A stretch of DNA of 64,000 nt from Ehretia macrophylla (GCA_037974665.1 CM075771.1:24129425-24193424), one strand, 5' to 3'. Positions 32,063-44,154 are shown, numbered from the stretch's first letter. Notes: a model not told the origin generated them from the sequence alone. Translations and numbers: made by a program.

Positions 32063-33577
32063 AAAACAATTGCGTCCTCGCAATTCTTTTTCCAATAGGA
32101 CTCAGCATCACCTGAGATCTAACTCTGACCACTCTTCATTGGTTGCTAAGCAAGACACTGAATAAGATATTCATAGGAAAACCCCAATAGAAATCCCAAC
32201 CAAGAATGCCGAGAAAATACCAATTAAAGACTGAAGCAGGGATACTATAGATAAAATTAACATCACATATTAATGACAAGAAGGATGCTGAAGAAATACC
32301 CCACATACGAATCTCTAGTAGAAGTTCAACAAGTACCAAATAAGGAAGTAAAAGGATAGCCAAAGTAGATGCAGCACATATAAGACCAAACTCCAAGACC
32401 TCATCACCATTTGCCGAGTGCAAACTTTATACAACTTGCCACCAAGAAAGCCCAAAGTATTCCACAGCATATCGTAAGCAATATGAGATAATAAGTCAGA
32501 ACAAGGTTCCAAGTGTAAGACTTCCAATAAGTGCCAACAAGGAAAATACTAGTAGAATACCCACTAAGAATTCCAAAGAATACCATAAGTAGTACTATAC
32601 AATAAGTCTGATAGGAATTCCAAATACCAAACCTGCTAAGGAACACTAAAGAAAATACCTGAAACAATGCTCTAGTAAGAAAGTACCAAGGATTACCCAA
32701 TAAGTAAGTACGAGATAAATGACCACTAAGAATTCTATAGAATGCCATTGAAGAATTTCCAATAAGGGATGCCAGTAACACAACAATAAATATCGAGACA
32801 CATATGCCATAGATAATACCATGCAGTAAGTCCGATTGAAACCCCAATAGCCAAGTCTACCAAGAAGTGCCAACAGAAGTTTCCAAATAATACCCAATAA
32901 GAAAACCAAAGAATGCTCCGGAGAACAACCAAATAGAACCCCAAAAGAAAGCTACTCTTTCACAACTGTTAAGCATAGAGAAGGACCTTAGTGATTCGCC
33001 AATAACCTAGCTCCAAAAGTAAACACCAACTCCCAAATAAAGGCTAGTCAAATACTGCTCATTCCGGTCAATCCATATAACTTGGAGGGCCTGCTACTAA
33101 CCACTTCTCTTCAGGGGAGGAAGAAGGACATGTATGAATGCCAAGATATCACATTTATACATATATGCCTTAATTCATTATGCAAGCATGTTTGTAAAAT
33201 AGTTTATAAAACAGTTTATTAAACAAAGTCACTCAAGCACGACAATCAAGTCAAGCACAACATAATCAATTCAAATCACGGCACAACCAATTCAAGACAT
33301 TCCAATACACACATTACAAGAAATTCTCCAAGTAAATAACAATTCACGAGGTCAATTCGATTCACGATGCCAATTCGATACACGAGTAGTCACTTCACTT
33401 CACGTAACACACCTTTAACACATTTCACAAAACTATATCACATAGGTACACACATTCAATTCAAGACACACAATCTCATATACAGGCAAACACTTTCAAA
33501 ACACACCTAACAAGCACACATTCAAGGGTCACTACCCACCAGACCGAGGACCCTGTCCCGGCTTATGAGCTAACTAA
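32063..33577 (-). other. Interior of the non-autonomous element, no recognisable coding domain
   Basis: This region of about 1.5 kb holds a purine-rich stretch (about 32160-32950) of short degenerate repeats around AATAAGxxxTxCCAA on the + strand. Minus-strand frames here (for example 32404-32847, 147 codons) are rich in Leu, Phe, Tyr and Trp because of that composition and resemble no known family. The part near the primer site (33180-33560) is rich in CACAATTCAA-type sequence. I see no gene. Confidence 0.7.
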
Positions 33578-33589
33578 GCTCTGATACCA
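33578..33589 (-). other. Primer binding site (initiator tRNA-Met), non-autonomous element
   Basis: The minus strand reads TGGTATCAGAGC, an exact 12-base match to the complement of the initiator tRNA-Met 3' end. It lies two bases from the 5' LTR. Confidence 0.9.
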
Positions 33590-33591
33590 CT

Positions 33592-36306
33592 TGTAACACC
33601 CCGATCCCTCTCGAGACCAGAAGTTCTATTAATCAATCTAATCGCAACCCAATTCCAAACCCGGGCATAAAATTTAGGGAAAAACGGATGAAGTCTCCCC
33701 TGTTTCTAGGCAAAATGCAAACCTGCGACAGCATATAAGTGGACCAGCACCGTGTCCAACCATTCAAAATTCCTCAAGGCCATCCGAGCCTCGGTTCTCA
33801 ACAATTAAACACAACAAGTATATATACATTCCAAGTACCCAGACTATTCTAACTCTTTCCTTTAGACAATACAAACATGCATTGAATCCAGAACTTACTA
33901 ACCTATACATAAAACTTAAATGACTTTTCTTTATACATTGATTATATACATCTCATGAAAGTAAAATCTTTACATCTTTGACAACTCAAGCCACATAGCA
34001 CGCAAGGCAACTCTTCAAGCACGATCTATCACATAACCACGAACTTTCCAGCTAACATGGTATTTCCTGAAATGTGGTGGTGAGGAGTGAGTATACACAA
34101 CACGTATACTCAGTGAGGGCGGAACAGATATCGAGGTGGAGAGAAAGAAGATCGTGCAATGCAAATAAGACAATTAAGCAATATAATCGACAAGTAAAGC
34201 AATCAATATAAACAACAATACAATAAACAATTAATAAAAGCATTAACACAACCATTCAAAGCTATACCACACTTTGAAGGCTATGGTTCACTCATACGAG
34301 CAATGTACCATTTCACGAGCAATACATCAATCTCGAGCTTGATGTTGACAACGATGACAATAAGCGCGCAACCACCTTATAACTTCCACTGGGTGTACTT
34401 CGGATGTACCCCGACACATCTACGACCCAAATCACCCAGGGCGGTACCCCTAGCAAGAATAGGAATAGGACACGGAGCTAGAGCAAACCAACCCTGGCAG
34501 CCCGAGACTGCCCAGAGAGGCCTATCACTCATGCGCCTAACACTATGCAATACAATACGAGATACAAGCAATAAACGAGCGATACCACAAAAGTACAGAT
34601 TAGTGGCGATATACAAGATATCAAGCATTTACAATCAATATTAGCATTCAATTAACTTTTCAAGCATGATTATCATTAACATCAAAAAGAGCATCAATTA
34701 AACAAGTAATTAGCAGTTCAAACAAGAAAAGCTACAAATAACACTATTCAATCTCTAAATTCCAAAGGAAATTACGAGCAAACAAGCTGCAGGATTGGGA
34801 AACCATCTTCATTACCCTCCTCCAGGCACTACAAGGCACGTTTCTATGGCACGAAACCTCACTTTCCTAACCGAAGCCCGAAAGTCCACCTATTACATTT
34901 GAACTACAACTATGTTAACCGGACACTCAATCAACGCCACACAATAGCGCCAAAAGTGCTTCCATGCCCTCAATAACAAAACCCCCAACTCAATTCGAGC
35001 ACGGTCAACTCTTGGTCAAACGGCCCCTTTACGTTTCTTTGTCTAATTTCCAATTTTAACAAAGGCCAGTCCGTTTTTGTTGTACATTTTATCTTTCTAG
35101 CATTAATGGCACTTAACCAAATCAAGAAAACGCGATTCGGATCAAAAATCCAAAACTCTAGGGTTTTACTATTCAAAAATATTATTCATTGTTCTTCCCC
35201 AATTTCAATTTGCGTTTCTAGCCGTAAAAATTACTAAATAACTAACAAGCAATACTCTACGATCCCTAAAGAAACAATTCCAAACAATTTCAGGCATTAT
35301 AACGCATTAAATATCAAATCTAAGAAATTGAATCAAAAATCAAATTCGAATAAAAATGCACAAAAATGTGAAAACTCTCATAGAGATTGAAGAGGAAGCC
35401 TTGCAAGGACCCGAGCCACGATCCCCGAGCAATTCCACATAAGCTTTTAGCTTAAAAATGCAAAATCAATTTTTTTTTCTTTTCCCTTGAACTTTCGGCC
35501 ATGGGGGGGACTTGGGGAGAATTTAGGGGATTTTTTTATGTCAATTTTTATTGATTTTGGATATTTAAAAAGATGACAAAGGCTCAAGGGAAAAATAGTC
35601 ATTTAGCAAAGTCAAAACTCAAGTTAAAATGGTCAAATAAGGCAATTTTGAAGACTTTTAAAATATTCCAAGTTAAAGCATTGCAATTTTCATGAAAAAC
35701 AACTAAAACTAGCTAAATTAAACTTAAAACACTATTCACTAAGTGCGATAAATATTTCTCTAACTTCCATTTTTGATACATTACGATCGAGCGGTTAATA
35801 AACGATTACGATAAGTATGATTAAGAATAATATAAAATTTTAATTTTTGAAAAGTAGAATAGTTTAAAATTCACTCCAGCTCGGAGTTACTTTTCTCATT
35901 TAATTGAAAATCGATTAATTAAATGCAAGAAAATAAAATCGATTATTAAAATAATCAAAATAAATCAATATTCATTTAAACATAAATAATTTAACTATTT
36001 CTAGAATATTTTAAAGAATTATGAAATTAATGCTAAGATATAAATGAACAAGTTAATATAAACACGTAATCAAATGCAATTAAATACTAACATTTAAGAT
36101 GACACTTAATTAAATACAAGAAAATAAATCTAATTACTGTAAACAATAAAATAGGTAATAATCTTTTAAATTAATCAATATAAAAAGTATTCGAATATTT
36201 TTAAAAGAAATATCAAAATAGTGCAAAATGGATAATTTAACTAATTAAACAATTAATTAAATGCAGTCAAATGCTATTAAATGCATGCCGGTTTCGGGGT
36301 ATCACA
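33592..36306 (-). repeat. 5' LTR of the non-autonomous element
   Basis: About 2.7 kb with TGTAACACCCCGATCC...GGGGTATCACA ends on the + strand. It aligns along its full length with 29359-32049 and is about 24 bp longer. Confidence 0.87.
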
Positions 36307-36606
36307 GGCTAGGCCCGCAAACCGAGGGCGTAGGGCCTGTCAACAGGTCTTCGTCGTTCTAGTACCTATAACTTTTGATCCGTAAGGAGTAATGCGGCGC
36401 GCAATATGCCCTTGGAAAGCTCTCCGAGAGCTCTACGACTAAGGCAGCAAGCCTGCCCAGCTGCGCCTATTTTCGGTGCCCAAAATCAAAAGTTTTCATC
36501 AGTTTTGGGCCACTTTTCTTCTTTTTTCGATGTTTCTTCATCACGGATCATTCGTCGGGAGGGGAGAAAAAGACCACACATAAGGGCTTTGTGGCCTCAA
36601 CATGAC

Positions 36607-36725
36607 GAGAGCGATCATACCATCAGTAATGCACAGGATCCCATCAGAACTCCGAAGTTAAGTGTGCTTGGGCGAGAGTAGTACTAGGACGGGTGACCGC
36701 CTGGGAAGTCCTCGTGTTGCACCCC
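36607..36725 (+). rRNA. 5S rRNA gene copy 45 (class A)
   Basis: First copy after the 6.9-kb element. The 5' end is GAGAGCGATC. Box A is GTTAAGTGTGC, and box C is GGACGGGTGACCGCC. The 3' end is intact. Confidence 0.82.
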
Positions 36726-37141
36726 CCCCCTTTTTGTTTTGTTTTTTTGCCTCGTTCAGGCTTGCCAAGATGCTTTATCCATCACATTTCTATTATCGAG
36801 TCCCATAGCATTTTGGGTAAGACAACTTTGCTTCACGTAGAGGCTAGGCCCGCAAACCGAGGGCGTAAGGCCTCTGCCCAGGTCTCTGTCGCTCTAGTGC
36901 CTATAACTTTTGATCTGTAAAGAGTTATCCAGCACACATCATATCTTTGAAAAGTTCTCTGAGAGCTCTACGACGGGGGCAACAAGCCTGTTCGCTTGCG
37001 CCTATTTTCGGAGCCCTAAAGTCGAATATTTTCATCAGTTTTGAGCCACTTTCTTCTTTTTGCGATGTTTCTTCATCTAGGATCGTTCGTAGGGAGCCGC
37101 GAAAAGGACGACACATAAGGGCTTAGCGCCCTCAACATGAC

Positions 37142-37260
37142 GGGTACGATCATACCAACAGAAATGCACCGGATCCCATCTGTACTCTGAAGTTAAGCGT
37201 GCTTGGGCGAGAGTAATACAAGGATGGGTGCCCCTTTGGGAAGTCCTCGTGTTGCCCCCC
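37142..37260 (+). rRNA. 5S rRNA gene copy 46 (class B)
   Basis: Box A is intact. The 5' end is GGGTACGATC. Changes are GAGTAATACAAGG, GGGTGCCCCTTTGGG and TTGCCCCCC at the 3' end. Confidence 0.81.
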
Positions 37261-37671
37261 TTTTCATTTTGTTTTTTTGCCCCATTCATGCTTGCCAAAA
37301 TGCTTTATTCGTCACATGTCTAGTATCGAGTCCCACGGCATCTTGGCCAAGACAACTTCACTTCGCGTAGAGGCTAGTCCAGCAAATTGAGGGCGTGGGG
37401 CCTTTGAATAGGTCTCCGTCGTTCTGGTGCCCATAACTTTTGATCTGTATGGAGTTATGCGGCACACATCATACCCTTGAAAAGCTCTCCGAGAGCTCTA
37501 CGACGGGGGTATCAAGCCTGCTTGGCTCTGCCTATTTTCGGTGCCCAAAATCGAATGTTTTGATCAATTTCAGGCTACTTTTCTTATTTTTGCGCTGTTT
37601 CCTCATCCCGGATCGTTCGTCGAGAGACGGGAAAAGGACGATAAATAAGGGCTTTGCGGCCTCAACATGAC

Positions 37672-37790
37672 GGGTGCGATCATACCATTAGTAGTGCATA
37701 GGATCCCATCAGAACTCCGAAGTTAAGCGTGCTTGGGCATGAGTAGTACTAGGATAGGTGACCCCCTGAGAAGTCCTCATGTTGCACCCC
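37672..37790 (+). rRNA. 5S rRNA gene copy 47 (class A)
   Basis: The 5' end and box A are intact. Changes are CCATTAGTAGTGCATAGG, GCATGAG, GGATAGGTGACC and CCTGAGAAG. Confidence 0.82.
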
Positions 37791-38203
37791 CCTTTTCATT
37801 TAATTTTTTTGCCCCGTTCAGGCTTGCCAAGATGCTTTATCTGTCACATTTCTATTATCGAGTCCCATGGCTTCTTGGGCATGACAATTTTGCTTCGCGT
37901 AGAGGCTAGGCTCGCAAACCGAGGGCGTAGTGCCTGTGACCAGGTCTCTGTCGCTCTGGTACCCATAACTTTTGATCCGTAAGGAGTTATGCTGCTCACA
38001 GCATACCGTTGGCAAGCTCTCCGAGAGCTCTACGATGGGGGAAACATGCCTACCCGGTTGCGCCTATTTTCTGAGCCCAAAGTCAAATGTTTTAATTAGT
38101 TTCGAGCCACGTTCTTATTTTTTGCGCTGTTTCTTATTCTCAGATCGTTCATCGGGAGCCGTGAAAAGGATAGCACATAAGGGCTTAGCACCCTCAACAT
38201 TAC

Positions 38204-38322
38204 GGGTACGATCATGCCAACAGAAATGTACCGGATCCCATCTGTACTCTGAAGTTAAGCGTGCTTGGGCAAGAGTAGTACAAGAATGGGTGAGCCCCTG
38301 GGAAGTCCATATGTTGCACCCC
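38204..38322 (+). rRNA. 5S rRNA gene copy 48 (class B)
   Basis: The 5' end is GGGTACGATCATGCC. Box A is intact. Box C reads GAATGGGTGAGCC. The 3' stretch is AAGTCCATATG. Confidence 0.8.
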
Positions 38323-38735
38323 CCTTTTAGTTTTGTTTTTTTTCCTCGTTCATGCTTGCCAAGATGTTTTATCCGTCATATTTCTATTATCGAGTCCCAC
38401 GGCATCTTGGGCAAGATAACATCGTTTCGCGTAGAGGCTAGGCCCGTAAACGAGGGCGTGGGGCATGTGACCAGGTCTCCGTCGCTCCGATGCCCATAAC
38501 TTTTGATCCATAAGGTGTTATGCGGCGTACAACATACCGTTGAAAAGCTCTCTAAGAGCTCTATGACAGGGGCAGTAAGCCTACTCAGCCGTGGCTGTTT
38601 TCAGAGCCCAAAAATTGAACATTTTCATCACTTTCAGGCCACATTTCTTCTTTTTGCGTTGTTTGTTCGTCCCGGATCGTTTGTCGAGAGTCGCGAATAG
38701 GACAACAAATAAGGGCTTTGTGCCATCAACATGAT

Positions 38736-38854
38736 GGGTGCGATCATACCATAAGTAATGCACCGGATCCCATCAGAACTCCGAAATTAAGCGTGCTTGG
38801 GCTAGAGTAGTAGTAGGATGGGTGACCCCGTGGGAAGTCCTCGTGTTGCACCCC
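38736..38854 (+). rRNA. 5S rRNA gene copy 49 (class A, well preserved)
   Basis: The 5' end, box C and 3' end are intact. Changes are CCATAAG, GAAATTAAG, GCTAGAG, GTAGTAGG and CCCCGTGGG. Confidence 0.84.
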
Positions 38855-39265
38855 GCTTTTCGTTTTGTTTTTTTGCCCCGTTCAGGCTTGTCAAAATACT
38901 TTATCCGTCACATTTCTATTACCGAGTACCAGGGCATCTTGGCCAAAATAACCTCGCTTTGCGTAAAGGCTAGGCCCACAAACCGAAGGTAGGGGCCTGT
39001 GACTAGGTCTCCGTCATTCTGGTGCCCATAACTTTTGATCCGTAGGAGTTAGGCGGCGCACATCATAGCCTTGGAAAGCTCTCCCAAACCTCTACGATGG
39101 AGGCAGCAAGCCTGCTTGGCTGCGCCTAATTTTGGGGCCCAAAATTGAACGTTTTCATCAGTTTCAGGGCACTTTTTTTCTTTTTGTGCTGTTTCTTTGT
39201 CCCGGATCGTTTGTCGGGAGCCGCGAAAAGGATGACACATAAGGGATTTGCGACATCAACATGAC

Positions 39266-39384
39266 GGGTGCGATCATACCAACAGTAATGCACCGGATCC
39301 CATCAGAACTCCGAAGTTAAGCGTACTTGGGTGAGAGTAGTACTAGGATGGGTGACCCCCTGGGAAGTCCTCGTGTTACACGCC
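39266..39384 (+). rRNA. 5S rRNA gene copy 50 (class A with CCAACAG head)
   Basis: The head is class B-like (CCAACAGTAATG). Everything from 22 to 57 matches the class A consensus, and box C with CCCCCTGGGAAGTCCTCGTG is intact. Box A has GCGTACTTGGGTGAG; the GGGTGAG variant is shared with copy 54 exactly 1912 bp downstream. Confidence 0.84.
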
Positions 39385-39797
39385 CCTTTTCGTTTTATTT
39401 GTTTTGCCCCATTCAGGCTTGCCAAGAAGATTTATCTGTCACATTTCTATTATTGAGTCCCACGGCATCTTGGGCAAGACAACTTCGCGTCGCTTAGAGG
39501 CTAGGCCCGCAAACCGAGAGGGTGGGGCCTGTGACTAGGTCACCGTCGCTCTGGTGCCGATAACTTTTGATCTATAAGGAGTTATGCGGTGCACAGTATA
39601 CCATTGGAAAGCTCTCCAAGAGCTCTACGATCGGGGTAGCAAGCTTGCTCGGCTGTGCCTATTTTCGGAGCCCAAAATTGAATGTTTTCTTCAGTTTCGA
39701 GTCACTTTCTTATTTTTGTGCTATTTTTTCAGCTCGGATCGTTCGTCAGGAGGCACGAAAAGGACGACACATAAGGGCTTAGTGCCCTCAACATGAC

Positions 39798-39916
39798 GGG
39801 TGCGATCATACCAATAGAAATACACCGGATCCTATCTGTACTCCGAAGATAAGCGTGCTTGGGCGAGAGTAGTACAAGGATGGGTGCCCCCCTGGGAAGT
39901 CCTCATGTTGCACCCC
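39798..39916 (+). rRNA. 5S rRNA gene copy 51 (class B)
   Basis: The 5' end is intact. Box A begins GATAAGCGTGC and box C runs into GGGTGCCCCCC. It is followed by a spacer shortened by about 214 bp. Confidence 0.82.
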
Positions 39917-40114
39917 TTATTTGTTTAGTTTTTTCACCCCGTTCCGGCTTGCCAAGATGCTTTATCCGTCACATTTCTATTATTGAGCCCAAAATCAAAT
40001 GTTTTCATCAGTTTTGAGCCACCTTCATCTTTTTGCGATGTTTCTTCGCCTCGGATCGTTCGTCAGGAGCCGCAAAAAGGACGACACATAAGGGCTTAGC
40101 GCCATCAACATGAC

Positions 40115-40233
40115 AGGTATGATCCTACCAACAAAAATGCATCAGATCCCATCTGTACTCCGAAGTTAAGCGTGCTTGGGCGAGAGTAGTACAAGGATGG
40201 GTGACCCCATAGGATGTCCTCGTGTTGCACCCC
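40115..40233 (+). rRNA. 5S rRNA gene copy 52 (class B)
   Basis: It starts only 317 bp after copy 51. The 5' end is AGGTATGATCCTACC. Box A and box C are intact. CCCCATAGGATG follows. Confidence 0.82.
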
Positions 40234-40646
40234 TATTTTCGTTTTGTTTTTTTGCCCCGTTCAGGCTTGCCAAAATGCTTTATCCGTCACATTTTTATTA
40301 TCGAGTCCCACAGCATGTTGGCCAAGACAACTTCGCTTCACGGAGAGGCTAGGCCCGCAAACCGAGGGTGTGGGGCTTATGACCAGGTCTCCGTTGTTCT
40401 GGTGCCCATAACTTTTGATAAGTAAGGGATTATGTGGCACACAACATACCCTTCAAAAGCCTTCCGAGAGCTCTACGACTGGGGCTGCAAGCCTGCTCAG
40501 TTGCGCCTATTTTCAGGGCACAAAATTGAAAGTTTTCATCAGTTTGGGACCACTTATCTTCTTTTTGAGCTCTTTCTTCATCCCGAATTGTTCATCGAGA
40601 GCCGCGAAAAGGAGGACACATAAGGGCTTTGCACCCTCAACATGAC

Positions 40647-40765
40647 GGGTGTGATCATACCATCAGTAATGCACTGGATCCCATCGGAAATCCAAAGTTA
40701 AGCGTGCTTGGGCGAGAGTAGTACAAGGATGGGTAACCCCCTAGGAAGTCCTCGTGTTGCACCCC
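40647..40765 (+). rRNA. 5S rRNA gene copy 53 (A/B mosaic)
   Basis: The class A head CCATCAGTAATG is combined with class B GTACAAGG. The middle is unusual (CATCGGAAATCCAAAG). Box A is intact and box C ends GGGTAACC. Confidence 0.81.
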
Positions 40766-41177
40766 CTTTTTTGTTTTGTTTTTTTGCCCCGTTCAGGCTT
40801 GCCAAAATGCTTTATCCATCATATTTCTATTATCAAGTCCCACGGCATCTTGGGCAAGACAACTTCGCTTCGAGTAGAGGCTAGGCCCGTAAACTGAGGG
40901 CGTGGGGCATGTGACCAGGTCTCCGTCGCTTTGGTGCCCATAACTTTTGATTCGTAAGGAGTTATACGGCGCACAACATACCGTTAGAAAGCTCTCCGAG
41001 AGCTCTACGACTGCGGCAGCAAGCCTGCTCGGCTGTGCCTGTTTTCGGGGCCAAAAATTGAATGTTTTTATAAGTTTCAGGCCATTTTTCTTCTTTTTGG
41101 GATGTTTCTTCGTCCCGAATCATTAGTCGGGAGCGCAGAAAGGACGACACATAAGGGCTTTGCGACCTCAACATGAC

Positions 41178-41296
41178 GGGAGCGATCATACCATCAGTAA
41201 TGCACCGGATCCTTTCAGAACTCTGAAGTTAAGCGTGCTTGGGTGAGAGTAGTACTAGGATGGGTAACCCCCTAGGAAGTCATCTTGTTGCATCCC
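41178..41296 (+). rRNA. 5S rRNA gene copy 54 (class A)
   Basis: The 5' end is GGGAGCGATC. Changes are CCTTTCAGAACTCTG, GGGTGAG, GGGTAACC and AAGTCATCTTG. Box A is intact. Confidence 0.82.
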
Positions 41297-41708
41297 CCTT
41301 TTCGTTTTGTTTTTTTGCTCCGTTCAGGCTTGCCAAGATGCTTTATCTGTCACATTTGTATTATTGAGTCCCACGACATCTTGGGCAAGACAACTTCGCA
41401 TCGCTTAGAGGCTAGGCCCACAAACCGAGGGCGTGGGGCCTGTGACTAGGTCTCCGTTGCTCTGGTGCCCATAACATTTGATCCGTAAGGAGTTATGCAA
41501 CACACAGTATACCATTGGAAAGCTCTCCGAGAGTTCTATGATAGGGGCAGCAAGCCTGCCCAGCTGTGCCTGTTTTCGGAGCCCAAAATTGAATATTTTC
41601 GTCAGTTTTGAGTCACTTTCTTCTTTTTGCGTTGTTTTTTCATCTCAGATGGTTCATCGGGAACCGTAAAAAGGACGATACATAAGGGCTTAGCGCCCCC
41701 AACATGAC

Positions 41709-41827
41709 GGGTGCGATCATACCAACAAAAATACACCGGATCCCATATGTACTCTGAAGTTAAGCGTACTTGGGCAAGAGTAGTACAAGGATGGGTGCCG
41801 CCATGGGAAGTCCTCATGTTGCTCCCC
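41709..41827 (+). rRNA. 5S rRNA gene copy 55 (class B)
   Basis: Box A ends GCGTACTTGGGCAAG. Box C is GGATGGGTGCCGCCATGGG. The 3' end is GCTCCCC. It is followed by a second shortened spacer of the same type as after copy 51. Confidence 0.81.
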
Positions 41828-42026
41828 CCTTTTCGTTTATTTTTTTTGCCCCATTCAGGCTTGCCAAGATGCTTTATCCGTCACATTTCTATTATCGAGC
41901 CCAAAATCAAATGTTTTCATCAGTTTCGAGCCGCTTTCTTCTTTTTGAGCTGTTTCTTCGTCTCGGATAGTTCGTCGGGAGCCTTGAAAAGGATGACACA
42001 TAAGGGCTTAGCGCCGTCAACATGAC

Positions 42027-42145
42027 GGGTGCGATCATGCAAACAGAAATGCACCGGATCCCATCACAACTCCAAAGTTAAGCGTGATTGGACGATAGTA
42101 GTACTAGGATGGGTGACCCCCTAGGAAGTCCTTGTGTTGCACCCC
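42027..42145 (+). rRNA. 5S rRNA gene copy 56 (A/B mosaic)
   Basis: It starts 318 bp after copy 55. Head CATGCAAACAGAAATG is class B, GTACTAGG is class A, and the middle is CATCACAACTCC. Box A is altered (GCGTGATTGGACGATAG). Confidence 0.81.
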
Positions 42146-42557
42146 CTTTTTCATTTTGTTTTTTCCCCCCGTTCAAGCTTTCCAAGTTGCTTTATCTGTC
42201 ACATTTCTATTATCGAGTCCCATGGCATCTTGGGCAAGAACACTTCGCTTCGCGTAGAGACTAGGCCCGCAAACCGAGGGTGTAGGGCCTGTGACCAAGT
42301 CTCCATCGCTCCGATGCCTATAACTTTTGATCCGTAAGGTGTTATGCGGCGCACAGCATGCCGTTGGAAAGCTCTTCGAGAGCTCTACGACGGGGGCAAC
42401 AAGCCTACTCGGCTGCGCCTATTTTTGGAGCCCAAAATTGAATCTTTTCTTCAGTTTTGAGCCACATTCTTCTTTTAGTGCTGTTTCTTAGTCTCGGATC
42501 GTTCGTCGGGAGCCGCGAAAAGGATGACACATAAGGGCTTAGCGCCCTCAACATGAC

Positions 42558-42676
42558 GGCTGCGAACATACCAACAGAAATGCACCGGATCCTATCTGTA
42601 CTCCGAGGTTAAGCATGCTTGGGCGAAAGTAGTACAAGGATGGGTGACCCCCTGGGAAGTCCTCGTGTTGCACCCC
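42558..42676 (+). rRNA. 5S rRNA gene copy 57 (class B)
   Basis: The 5' end is GGCTGCGAACATACC. CCGAGGTTAAGCATGC covers box A. Box C and the CCCCCTGGGAAGTCCTCGTG stretch are intact. Confidence 0.82.
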
Positions 42677-43090
42677 CCTTTTAATTTTGTTTTTTTGCCT
42701 CGTTTAGGCTTGCCAAGATGCTTTATCCGTCACATCTCTATTATCGAGTCCCACGGCATCTTGGGCAAGACAACTTCGCTTGGTGTAAAGGCTAGGCTTG
42801 CAAACCGAGGGCGTGGGGCCTGTGACCAAGTCTCAGTTGGTCCGATGCCCATAACTTTTGATCTGTAAGGTGTTATGCGGCGCACAGCATACCGTTGGAA
42901 AGCTCTCCGAGAGTTATACGACGGGGGGAGCAATCATGCTCGACTGCGGCTGTTTTCAAAAACATAAAATCTAGCGTTTTAATCAATTTCAAACCACTTT
43001 TCTTCTTTTTGCGCTATTTCTTCATCCCGGATCGTTCGTCGGGAGCCGCAAATAGGTCAACAAATAAATGCTTTGTGCCCTCAACATGAC

Positions 43091-43209
43091 GGGTGCGATC
43101 ATACCATCAGTAATGCACCGGATCCCATCAGAACTCCGAAGTTAAGCGTGCTTGGGCGAGAATACTACTAGGATAGGTGACCCCCTGGGAAGTCCTTGTG
43201 TTGTACCCC
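43091..43209 (+). rRNA. 5S rRNA gene copy 58 (class A, well preserved)
   Basis: Positions 1-70 fit the class A consensus without change. Later changes are GAGAATACTACTAGG, GGATAGGTGACC, TCCTTGTG and TTGTACCCC. Confidence 0.84.
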
Positions 43210-43624
43210 GCTTTTCATTTTGTTTTTTTTGCCTCGTTCAGGCCTGTCAAAATGCTTTATCCGTCACATTTCTATTACCGAGTACCACGGAATCTTGGGC
43301 AAGACAACTTCGCTTCGCGTAGAGGCTATGCCCGCAAACCGGGGGCGTGTGGCCTGTGACCAGGTCACCGTCACTCCGACGCCCATAACTATTGATCCGT
43401 TAGGAGTTATGCGGCGCATAGCATAACGGTGGAAAGCTCTGCGAGAGTTCTACGATGGGGACAGCAAGCCTACTCGGCTGCACCTATTTTTGGAGACCAA
43501 AAATCGAACGTCTTCATCATTTTTATGACACTTTTCTTCTTTTTGCGCTATTTCTTCGTCCAGGATCATTCGTTGGGAGCCGCAAAAAGGAGAACAAATA
43601 AGGGCTTTGCGCCCTAAACATGAC

Positions 43625-43743
43625 GGGTGCAATCATACCATCAGTAATGCACCGGATCCTATCAGAACTCCGAAGGTAAGCATGCTTGGACGAGAGTAGT
43701 ACTAGGAAGGGTGACCCCCTAGGAAGTCCTAGTGTTGCACCCC
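43625..43743 (+). rRNA. 5S rRNA gene copy 59 (class A)
   Basis: The 5' end is GGGTGCAATC. Box A is damaged (GGTAAGCATGCTTGGAC) and box C reads GGAAGGGTGACC. Confidence 0.81.
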
Positions 43744-44154
43744 CCTTTTCGTTTAGTTTTTTTGCCCCGTTCAAGCTTGCCAAGTTGCTTTATCTATCAC
43801 AGATCTATTATCGAGTCCCACGACATCTTGTGCAAGACAACTTCGCTTCGCTTAAAGGCTAAGCCTGCAAACTGAGGGCGGGGGCCTGTGATTAGGTCTC
43901 CGTCGCTCTGGTGCCCATAACTTTTGATCCGTAAGGAGTTATTAGGCGCACAACATACCGTTGAAAAGCTCTCCGAGAGTTCTACGACGGGGACAACAAG
44001 CCTGCTCGGCTGTGCCTGTTTTCGGAGCCCAAAATCGAATGTTTTCATCTGTTTCGAGCCACTTTTTTATTTTTGCAATGTTTCTTCGTATCGGATCGTT
44101 CGTCGAGAGTCGCGAAAAGGATGACACACAAGGGCTTAGCACCCTCAACATGAC

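Larger units (their letters stand above)
29359..36306 (-). mobile_element. Non-autonomous Ty3-gypsy-like LTR element with long LTRs
   Basis: Two direct LTRs (29359-32049 and 33592-36306) flank a 1.54-kb interior. The initiator tRNA-Met primer site (33578-33589) and purine tract (32050-32062) place the 5' LTR at the high-coordinate end, so the element reads on the minus strand. The flanks repeat GGCT (29355-29358 and 36307-36310), or AGGCT if the shared terminal A is counted. Excision restores a 530-bp 5S unit. The LTRs differ by a few percent by eye plus small indels, so the insertion is old. The interior has no gag, protease, reverse transcriptase or integrase I can recognise, so it must have relied on enzymes from another element. 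Confidence 0.85.

Noticed and set aside
32404-32847. 147-codon minus-strand frame resembling a multi-pass membrane protein
   Set aside because: The hydrophobic content follows from degenerate purine-rich repeats on the other strand. Overlapping frames show the same bias.
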